A stretch of 64,000 bases of DNA from Dicyema japonicum. Taxonomy: Eukaryota > Dicyemida > Rhombozoa > Dicyemidae. Shown piece by piece: positions 56,820 through 64,000 of this stretch. Numbering within the stretch: position 1 is the first letter of the stretch; every line of letters starts with the position of its first letter. The notes beneath the pieces are model-generated. The model was not told the origin of the DNA. It searched no databases and saw only the letters and a program-made list of their open reading frames with translations. The position numbers were made by a program, and so were the translations under genes. The DNA is taken from contig RDEW01000002.1 of NCBI GenBank assembly GCA_011109175.1, positions 1,120,676 to 1,184,675 on the forward strand, in the 5' to 3' direction.

Positions 56820-58420
56820 CTATGTTTTGAAATAACAAAATTATAAACTTTTGTGGAAATATCTGATACTTGTAATAAATTTCCTTATTCTCCTCTTCCA
56901 TTTACTCCTCGTTCGAGGACGCCCATACTGCAGTTATTAATGAATTTACCTCATCAATTGTTGCCTGTTTGTAGTAATTATCATTATTTCCCAAAAATCT
57001 CTCGAGTTTATCTTCTGGGATAAATCTCCCAGGGACTGCTTTGATGATTCCATCGATAATGTCATCCATCAATGGTTGTTTGGGGATTACTCTCTCTCCT
57101 TGAGCATTCACATACTCCTTTAATGGTTAATACTATTAATGCCCTGTCTTTCGTTCTAGTTGGTGGTAATCTATGGAAGCTATAATAATTAATAATACAC
57201 TTCTTGTTTTTCTGTCTTGGTGTGTCCATTTGGATGCTTTCTTCCTAATTTATTATAATTTACATTAACCCTTAAAATGGTTATGAATACTCCTTTTTAG
57301 TTGTCTCCCTCTTCTCTTCCATTTGCTTCTTGTCCTGTAATTTCCATTCTAGAGTCACTTGTATGATGTACTTCGTTTACTTCAGGCTGATTCCAGTAAT
57401 TATTATTGTTCCCAACCAACTTGTCCATTGTACTTCGTGGGAGAAACGGCCATAAGATAATATTAATAGCCATGTCAATAAAATTATCCCCCATAGTCTG
57501 TCGAGGAATTGGTAGTACTCCATTTTCGTCATCAAATCCTTCAATAAGTCATTGATATACAATATTTGGGTCCTTCCATTTACTAAGAGGTTTTGACGGT
57601 TTCTGTTAAGACAACAAATATACTTTTCTATTTCTGTGCTGATTGCTTGTCTCATCTGAACCAAGTCATTCTCTTTTAAATCAGCTTCATTCTCAGTTTG
57701 ATGCGAATAGTTTGTATTCTCTATAATCAGTAAAACTGGGACTTTTACAACAATAGTGGAGACTCTTTTCAACTCTTCTTTTCCGTCTCTTCCACTTACT
57801 TCTGGTTCGTTGACGTCCTCTCTACGGATTATAGTAAATCTGACATAATCAATAGTCGGCTGATCCCAATAATCATTATTGTCCCCAATAATTTGATTCA
57901 TCACTGAATTTGGAAGTATGAGTTTGAACAGTCTAACTCCACAATCAATGTAATCATCTAATATTGTTTGTTGGGGTATTCTGGGTTTTCCGGTCTCATC
58001 TCTATGGTCCTATTAATATCTAATCAATCCACCATTTCAGCATTCTTCCAATCACTCACATGCGGTCTGGTCTTTCATTTTCTGTTATTGAAACTTTGAG
58101 ACGATTTGTGGCACTCCGTTTGACATTTCTGTAACGTCTCACCCATTTGCTGTCTGCTGGTTCAAGTCCATTCTAATAATATATTTGTAACCCACTTCAT
58201 CTATTAGTGGCTGATTGGGTAATTAGAATTATCTCCAATCAATCTGTCCACTACTGCCTCTGGGGCAAAATTCCTGGTGACTAATTTCACGGCAAAGTCA
58301 ATCACTTGGTCTTTTTTGGGTGCTGATGGGATCTCCAATATAGGGGGTTCTTGTACTATCTCAGTTGTGGTTTGTTGTCTTTGTGGGTTGTTTCCCTAAA
58401 TTGTATTAATTATTTCACCA
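56820..58420 (-). CDS. Unrecognised four-fold repeated protein/gene cluster
   Basis: I do not recognise the family. Four homologous blocks follow on the minus strand, each with an N-part and a C-part split by an intron at the same codon. The N-parts are PKKDQVIDFAVKLVTRNFAP/VDRLIGDNSNY; PQQTILDDYIDCGVRLFK/MNQIIGDNNDYWDQPTIDY; PRQTMGDNFIDMAINI/MDKLVGNNNNYWNQPEVNE; and PKQPLMDDIIDGIIKAVPG/LERFLGNNDNYYKQATIDE. The introns are 58173-58195, 57822-57844, 57349-57371 and 56928-56949 (22-23 nt). After each comes a basic segment with SKWKRR (RGRQRTRSKWKRRKRR, GNYRTRSKWKRRGRQ, GRPRTRSKWKRRIRK; weaker in the first). Spacing is 350-470 bp. Whether they form one protein or four small genes is unresolved; stops occur after some basic tails. 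The first block has a 1-nt deletion at SNY. The basic ends could be nuclear-targeting or nucleic-acid-binding. Confidence 0.55.
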
Positions 58421-58559
58421 TAATGGTTATAATATTATCATTTCCCTAATATAATGCCTTTTATATGTTTCGTAGTTTAATAGTTATAATTATTTCTATC
58501 TCTGACATCCCTCTTCTCCACTGTCCCTCCTCAGTGTGTTTTAGAATCCTCGAGGTTTC

Positions 58560-58855
58560 GGCTGTGATGGGATTGAAAATGAACAGTCCTACTAAGGTCG
58601 CGTATTTTTTAGAGTTTCGGCTCTCGCTGAGGCTGATCTTGCATATGTGGAAAAGGATAGGTTATCTACACATGTGGCGTCCCAGACCAAGTATTTCCCA
58701 TTTCTCCAAGAGTCGGACCTTTTGTTTTGGTTCCAGTTGCACTGGATATACAGCGATTTCGAGCCCACCCCTAATTACTTAATTTATCGACTTGCAGCTC
58801 TCGTCCCGTAGGCAGGAGAGGGGTATTCCTGTCTCATGTAAACGTTGAGTTCGAA
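58560..58855 (-). mobile_element. Restriction-endonuclease-like retroelement fragment
   Basis: Minus reading VQLEPKQKVRL, a frame-shifted LVWDATCVD stretch near 58,670-58,690, then NSKKYATLVGLFIFNPI. It parallels QLEPVGLDRGDG, LVWDATCID and KIKKYSCLGDRYRFTPV at 5.8-6.2 kb. Decayed. Confidence 0.5.
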
Positions 58856-59171
58856 TGGAGCCAGATTCGTGTTGAGTTATCCATTATCAAAGCCTTGAGC
58901 CACACACCGCTATCATTTCCTTCCATATATTGTATTATCAAAAATAAACGTTATGTGGCATGAAAAAGTTGACTATAATCGGGGGAAGTTATTTATGAAC
59001 ATGTCAAGAGACAGTGGGAGTTATTATTAAAAAGTTAAATAAAAAATGGTTATAAAATCACAGCGAGATTTCATGTAGCTCATGGCATAGTATAAAGAAT
59101 AACATGGACTGTGCACCAATGCATTATCCACAATTCGTTCAAAAGAAAAGCATATTTCAGAATCTTCTTTA

Positions 59172-59459
59172 CTAAACGTTCTTATTGAGTATTCTCCACT
59201 TGTCAAGTATAATGTCTGGTTTATTGTGTTGTACAGCGACTGAAATTTTGATTATTGTGTCTACCTTTAACAAAACTGTTGCATTTTCAACAACAAACTG
59301 TACTTTATGAGTCCTGAACTTTCTGGAATATGATAAACCATATTTGTTGACAAAATTAGGTTGATATACCGCATGTTGTGTTGGTAAAGCATTCTGCCTA
59401 CTTAATGGCCAAATGCCTTGCTTTTTGGCTACAATTTGGAAGCGTTTCCAATTTACCAC
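59172..59459 (-). mobile_element. Possible retroelement fragment
   Basis: QFVVENATVLLKVDTIIKIS then AVQHNKPDIILDK resembles the WD...T...I..N.PDI segment that follows RT in some non-LTR elements (again a PD-type motif). This is a weak, short match. Confidence 0.3.
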
Positions 59460-59829
59460 AGATAAAATTTATGTTCTGTATAGTGCCCGAAAGAAATATA
59501 TTACGGCTTCTCAACAGATTCCCTCTTTATGCCAACCCAGTTGACTTTTCTGTGAATAGCTATTCACACTGACTAGAATAAACAGCCTAGCAGTGTCCAC
59601 AGATCGAAGACTGAAGGAATATTTGGATATAAAGGTAAATTAAATGACTGTCAGCCAAAACAAAAATCTGAAATTATTAGGAGTGAGCTTTGACCATCTT
59701 CTAGCAAGTGAAAGGACGTTAATGATTAAAGAAGCATGAGGACTTGCATCCAATAAGTGCTCAAAGGAACTCTCGAAAGTATGTTAGTCGAACGTAAGCA
59801 CTGAGTGAAGGTTTCTGGTGAAGAGTAAA

Positions 59830-60045
59830 TCTCTGCTACTTATCAACTTGTGGAACTGCCATGCCGTGATGACATCAAACTGAACTCTAACAGAGATATT
59901 TCTACTGACTCTGATGGGAATAAGATGGAGCTTCACACTCTTCTTCTAGAGAAGGAGAGGATTACCAGCGATGTGGATTAAAGTCCACTTAATTAGATAA
60001 TTTACTCGTTTTATTTTATAGCCACTTTGTTTTCGACTAACCATT
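59830..60045 (+). mobile_element. Jockey-like LINE 3' end remnant
   Basis: The sequence GTGGATTAAAGTCCACTTAATTAG and an AT-rich terminus mirror the CACCGGGATCACTTAATTAG ends at 11.8, 12.15 and 25.7 kb. No coding motif survives. Confidence 0.35.
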
Positions 60046-60693
60046 TTTAATATAATTCCAACTATTAATACTCGTCGACATAATTGATGCAAGGCTGCCT
60101 CTCACTATAGCAACGGAGATCAACTGAAGGAGTCACTTGGTTTCACGGATGTTATTCAATCAAATTCTGAAGGTCATGGTAAAATCAAACTAACTGATAA
60201 CACGATCCCAACACATTGCAGCAGGAGTTAATGCGTCTCCAAAGAGGGGAATTGTCTCCAAGCAAAGTAGGGTGATTGGTTCTTCTTCGAGATACATTAG
60301 TTCCTTTCTGGGCTCCACCTAAACCTTCGCCTTCCACCTAAACCTTCGCCGTATTAAATATGAATGATTTTTTTGTTCTTTCGGCGCTTTAAACCTGGAA
60401 GACTGATGGATTCTCCCTAATCGTCCGGTTTTATGACGGATCCAGTTACTTACGAGGCTTTAGTCAGGAAAACAGTCGCGTAGGTTATCTAACCAAGTAT
60501 CTGTTCGTAACATGAAAATACATAAACTGTCTGGTGTCCAGAGAGGATCACAGAGGGAAGATGAGAGGCCTACAGAGATGGGTGAGATCACCTAATGACC
60601 CAGCTATTCTATTAATGTAAATAACACGAAGTACATATCAAAACATAAGCCAATGATTAATATTAAGAACAGAGTACCATTATATATGCAGAG

Positions 60694-60937
60694 TTAGCAT
60701 AATTTCTTCCCTTGTACCATATTACAAGTAACAGTGTAGGGGAGTTTAAGTCCCTTCTCAATAAAATTGACGAAGCTAGAACATCCAGGAATACACACAG
60801 CACATGGACTGAACATGACATACAATCCTGCACAAAAGAAGGCAATTGGGAATACAATTAAGAGAACTAAGAACCATACCAAACTAGAAAGAACACGTGT
60901 ATCAACCGCCTAATTAATTACTACAAACATATACCAT
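60694..60937 (-). CDS. Small cysteine-containing membrane protein, unrecognised
   Basis: ATG 60937 (MVY), a 19-nt intron (60910-60928, GT...TTAG), then AVDTRVLSSLVWFLVLLIVF, PIAFFCAGLYVMFSPCAV, CIPGCSSFVNFIEKGLKLPY and TVTCNMVQGKKLC, then a stop at 60694-60696. It is one N-terminal membrane helix followed by a ~45-residue cysteine-bearing domain (five Cys after the helix). The SPC...CIPGC...KGL.LPY....NMV.GK.LC pattern looks conserved and I believe similar uncharacterised small proteins exist in other animals, but I cannot name one. Confidence 0.55.
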
Positions 60938-61098
60938 GGTATTTCTATATTAAAGTACGCTTAATCAGATTTTATTAATAATATTGATTATTTAACCACA
61001 AAAAATTGAATGAATTTTATAATTAAAATAACTGTCAATTAAAGCGGGAAATTTCGTAATTTTTGATGGAGTCTTCTGAGAAATTAAAAACTAGAATA

Positions 61099-61616
61099 AT
61101 GTCAAAAATAAATAAAATAAAAACATAATAGTACAATTAATATATGACTTAAAGATTAATCAACAAGAGTGTGAGAACCGATTATCAGCGTTAATGTCGG
61201 AGAATCAAACCTTGTTAATAGATTGGTATTAAGTATAAGTGATAGATGACAACAACCGAAAATAAGTACAAAGAACTTAAAAAAGTTTAAGGACGCCAAA
61301 GCATCGTTTGACAGAGACCAACAACTTCAAATATTAAAAAGCAACTATTTTCTAGTAAACTTAATAATAATGAAAGACAAAGTATGAGAACAAAATAAAA
61401 GAGAAAGATAGTGAAAATTCAGTTTTAGCAGAAGAGCTATGGAAAGGGAGAGTTGCAATAGCAGAGATGGAGTATATAATAAATGAGTTTGAAGAAGAAG
61501 TTAAGAATATGAGGGAGTATAAGAGATTGATAGATCTCACCGTTAATGATATTAGTAATAAACTAACAAAGAATGAAGACAATTTAAATAAAATGCTAAA
61601 AAATCGGATTAACTAA
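61099..61616 (+). CDS. Small coiled-coil protein, unrecognised
   Basis: ATG 61099 leads, via a 24-nt intron (from 61,132) and a 20-nt intron (near 61,230), to QQECENRLSALMSENQTLL, KYKELKKFKDAKASFDRDQQ and LQILKSNYFL. A 22-nt intron near 61,352 leads to TKYENKIKEKDSENSVLAEE, IAEMEYIINEFEEEVKNMRE and DISNKLTKNEDNLNKMLKNR, with a stop at 61614-61616. Heptads run nearly throughout. Two 1-nt shifts in A-runs (about 61,122 and 61,285) are needed. The minus-strand ORF 61,361-61,582 is a shadow. Function unknown. Confidence 0.5.
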
Positions 61617-61639
61617 GTTATTAAATTTATGGTTTGTTT

Positions 61640-61720
61640 GACCTTGCTTAGTTTTATATTCTTAGTGGTTACGACGTATTAATATGCAATTAGTCATGGG
61701 TTCGAACCGAACAATCGATC
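61640..61720 (+). repeat. tRNA-like SINE head
   Basis: TTCTTAGTGGTTACGACG (A box-like) and GGGTTCGAACC (B box) at tRNA spacing. It has no acceptor-stem pairing, so it is unlikely to be a functional tRNA gene. Confidence 0.45.
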
Positions 61721-61847
61721 AAACGTTACTTCTTAATTTTAGAGTGGACTATTATTCAATTCCACGATTTGTCTTTATTAGAGTTATTTGTGTTAACCAA
61801 ACAGATATTCAGCAAAGTAGAGTGAGGTCGACTCTTCTTGAGTGAGT

Positions 61848-62186
61848 CTAAATTGAATCGATGGGTTTTGAGTCAATTGCCTTGTAGAACTTATGGATTG
61901 TCTGAAGCACAAACCGACTCTCAGTCACTAATAAAATTAATTCACAACTGACAGAATGGTTAAAATTCCCAAGGTTACAGTCGACCAACAACTCGAAATT
62001 ATACCAATCATCCCTTTTGTAGTTCTTAAATGTTAGGCTTATCATGTGAGGACTTTTAAAATTCTGAGGTTGATGGTAAATTCTTAGAAAACAATCCATG
62101 AAATTAATGCCGGGAGGGTTTAAAATCACTAGTTTATCGAAAGAATCAATAATTAGGTTTCCTTTCGTGCAAGAGTCTTCAGCCAT
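61848..62186 (-). CDS. Hypothetical 112-aa protein, single exon
   Basis: A good ATG (62186) opens MAEDSCTKGNLIIDSFDKLV, then ILNPPGINFMDCFLRIYH, YKRDDWYNFELLVDCNL and ELILLVTESRFVLQTIH. There is no membrane helix and no motif I recognise. The even residue composition, unlike the AT-driven ORFs around it, suggests it is coding. Confidence 0.4.
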   Translation of the reverse strand: MAEDSCTKGNLIIDSFDKLVILNPPGINFMDCFLRIYHQPQNFKSPHMISLTFKNYKRDDWYNFELLVDCNLGNFNHSVSCELILLVTESRFVLQTIHKFYKAIDSKPIDSI

Positions 62187-62577
62187 TGTGGGTGTTCGGC
62201 GTTCAATTTACCGGAGACAATTACAATTTCAAAGAGGTTGAGTGTGCTAAATCTGGAAGTGTCTCACTCGACCATGATCCAGGAAGAAGAATATACGGGT
62301 TAACAATATTCAGAGGGAATGACCCATTTTTCATGGCTAGTCTGCTGTTCCGTTAGGATATTCACGCTTATTGTCAGGGGACCACTATCACGTCCAAGCC
62401 GGTCTTTTCTCAGCATTGTGTATCCAGGAAGTCCGAGGGTGAAGATTACTGGTTAAGTATACTAGTCTTGGTTAATAGCGACGTCCATATGAATTTTCTT
62501 ATTTATTTTATTGAACCAAAAAGATTAGTAAAATTTCCGTATGATGATTCCAACTATTATAATAATAAATATTAAAT
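62187..62577 (+). other. Open plus-strand reading with one internal TAG
   Basis: The frame WVFGVQFTGDNYNFKEVE, then RIYGLTIFRGNDPFFMAS, TAG at about 62,357, then DIHAYCQGTTITSKPVF and SEGEDYWLSILVLVNSD is open for ~129 codons except the TAG, which could end a tiny intron (GT...GTTAG). No ATG start was seen. It lies head to head with the 112-aa ORF, so at least one of the two may be spurious. Confidence 0.3.
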
Positions 62578-62617
62578 TAATAATAAATAATAAATAAGTA
62601 AAACTAATTTGACGTGT

Positions 62618-63473
62618 ATGAACGAGTTGACCCATAGAGGAGTAATAAAAGATGGAGCAACAAAAGAAGAAGTAATAGTAGAGGATAGTGAAGATGTTCT
62701 AACACTAATGGAAGAACTGGCAGTACTATCATTTAAATATGAGGGGGTATTATATTACATAACGTAAAGGATGCAGTATCAGTATGGAAGGATTCAATAT
62801 CGTTGGGTCTACGTTGTGCTATAATGGTGGAACTGGGACTGAGAAAGAAGATAGTAATAAAGAATGCCACAAATTATAAAAATATTAGTTCATTGGACAT
62901 ATCAGTGCTACCCTCTGCAGGAATATGTGGTGATGGAATCCTTGATGAAGCATTGGGGATGATAAAGACTAACAAACCAAAAAGTTTGATTACTTGGGTG
63001 GAACTGTTATCTGGTGGTGTTGTATAATCTATTTAAGGAGTAAACCTGGAATCCCCTAAATTTAGTATTCCAAATGAAGAATCTAAGACAACGAGTCTGT
63101 AAATCTCTGAGTGAGAAGGGAATATGTTCTGTTGAGTTGAGGGACTCCTTATTTTCCAGTTTTACCTTGCACTCCTTTAAGAATACTGCCTCAAAGAAGA
63201 GAATAATTAATAGAATACATAATTTATTATTTAATGAGTGGTCCCCTGATGTTTACAGAATGGACTTGAGGGTTTATCTCCCTTATTGTTTTGGCTGAAA
63301 TATCTGATGTTATCCAATCATTCTACTCCACTCTCTCTCCCTCACAATATTCCATCGCTTATGATAGAATTCAATTTCTCTCCTCTCTTGACTTTGATCA
63401 ACTATCACGATTACATCCTAATGATGCTGTTCTATGGAGTACTCTTGCTTGCAACAAAATTATTCTATTTTAA
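62618..63473 (+). CDS. GOLPH3: GOLPH3-like Golgi PI4P-binding protein
   Basis: GOLPH3 (GPP34 family) binds PI4P on trans-Golgi membranes and retains glycosyltransferases. ATG 62618 opens MNELTHRGVIKDGATKEEVI, and LTLMEELAVLSFKYEG leads through intron 62747-62769 to VWKDSISLGLRCAIMVELGL (family core with the PI4P-pocket W and R positions). Then come GDGILDEALGMIKTNKPKS, TWVELLSG, intron 63014-63037, TWNPLNLVFQMKNLRQRVCK, SLSEKGICSVE, VYRMDLR, and VLAEISDVIQSFYSTLSP then LACNKIILF with TAA 63471-63473. Two 1-nt insertions are needed: in AAA near 63,045 and in GGG near 63,270. At ~275 codons it is the usual family length. Confidence 0.88.
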
Positions 63474-63687
63474 TTTACTTTTATTATATATTATTGGGTT
63501 TTGTCTTACATTTCCGTGATAAGTAGATTGATTAGCTTCTACTTATTTCAGTCTATTCAGATAATCTGACGTTAGCCAACTATAATTTGCCATGAAAGAT
63601 GAAAAAGTTAATCTTAGTCTTCCTATAATGTTTAGTGTTAGGTTTGGTAAGTAATCTAGTAATTAGTGAAAGTATCAATGTCTAAAG

Positions 63688-64000
63688 CAGAGGTTGTCAA
63701 ACGGTGTGCCGCGGCACACTAAGTGTTTTTCTAGTGTGCCGCCTGCCAAATACAAATTTGAATAAAGTGTGCCGCCTGCCAAATACAAATTTGAATAAAT
63801 TTATATACATTTTTGACCTAATTAATTTAAAAAGATAAACGAATTAAAATAATTACTAAAATTAAAATAATCATTTTTTTATTATACATTAAATGACATT
63901 TACATTGGTTAACCATTATTTATTAATTTTTTAATAACGTGCGCATCAACGTGCTTATGGGTAAATCAGTTCGTCGTTCTTATAAAGATTCTTATTTGTC
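63688..64000 (+). mobile_element. hAT-like transposon terminus
   Basis: CAGAGGTTGTCAAACGG begins a hAT-type terminal inverted repeat, followed by the perfect 16-bp palindrome GTGTGCCGCGGCACAC (63704-63719). A 33-bp tandem duplication starts at 63734 and 63767 (GTGTGCCGCCTGCCAAATAC). The candidate 8-bp target site is GTCTAAAG (63680-63687). The rest of the element lies beyond the window. Confidence 0.7.

Larger units (their letters stand above)
51197..56820. repeat. Tandem repeat unit 3 (partly diverged)
   Basis: Matches unit 2 closely from 51,197 to about 54,100. It then diverges: SNX 5' end moderately, 54,660-56,400 strongly, without the Ginger element. It ends at TTGATTAGTCTTTTC|TATG, which continues into unduplicated sequence and so marks the original right edge of the duplicated segment. 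Confidence 0.78.

Noticed and set aside
32619-56820. Segmental repeats as LTRs of a giant retroelement
   Set aside because: The repeated blocks contain host genes (IQCH, SNX) with introns, the junctions are plain head-to-tail, and no gag-pol spans them.
1-64000. Ciliate origin (very short introns)
   Set aside because: TAA and TAG act as stops at gene ends that fit their families, and FAM184 and IQCH are animal-type genes, so a ciliate with reassigned stops does not fit.
1-64000. CRISPR array, rRNA, phage or plasmid features
   Set aside because: No regularly spaced short repeats, no rRNA-like conserved blocks and no bacterial gene organisation; spliced genes and LINEs show the DNA is eukaryotic nuclear.

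Overview
The window looks like nuclear DNA of a small-genome animal, most likely a dicyemid mesozoan. It is AT-rich, uses the standard genetic code, and carries genes typical of animals or their close relatives (LIN54, FAM184, IQCH, CCDC47, OSTC, SNX5/6-type sorting nexin, GOLPH3, CPVL-type carboxypeptidase). Nearly every intron I could place by protein continuity is only about 19-27 nt, with GT...AG ends. Metazoan introns this short are known from dicyemids, so the organism call rests on established knowledge plus inference and not on a database match.

Layout: 0-2.4 kb holds a Jockey-type LINE scrap and CCDC47 (+). 2.5-16.8 kb is a graveyard of LINEs: Jockey-like, RTE-like, and 3' tails carrying a restriction-endonuclease-like module. 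It also holds an inverted-repeat element and one unrecognised spliced gene (8.6-9.5 kb, -). 17.3-22.4 kb contains LIN54 (+) and FAM184 (-). 22.4-26.3 kb has RTE copies, one bounded by ~110-bp direct repeats, and Jockey scraps. 26.4-27.9 kb is a CPVL-type carboxypeptidase (+) with several breaks. 29.5-34 kb is a compact minus-strand cluster: OSTC, an unknown membrane protein, and IQCH.

32.6-56.8 kb is a large direct tandem repeat of three units, of 12.1, 6.5 and 5.6 kb. Each unit carries the 5' half of IQCH followed by a complete SNX5/6-like gene (both minus). Units 1 and 2 also carry a fragment of a restriction-endonuclease-type retroelement, a truncated pogo transposase and an integrase-type (Ginger-like) transposon. 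Unit 1 is enlarged by a 3.3-kb pogo element and other insertions. Unit junctions fall at a TTTC microhomology inside an IQCH exon.

56.8-58.4 kb encodes an unrecognised four-fold repeated protein or gene family (-) with an intron at the same site in each repeat. 58.5-60 kb is retroelement debris. 60.7-63.5 kb has a tiny cysteine-containing membrane protein (-), a coiled-coil protein (+), an unknown 112-aa ORF (-) and GOLPH3 (+). The window ends inside a hAT-like element. tRNA-derived SINEs are scattered through it, and one is present in unit 1 but absent from the matching site in unit 2.

Genes were rebuilt by joining exons across the tiny introns by eye. Several conserved genes show isolated 1-nt shifts, often in homopolymers, which may be assembly errors or real decay. 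All family names come from motif recognition without a search.
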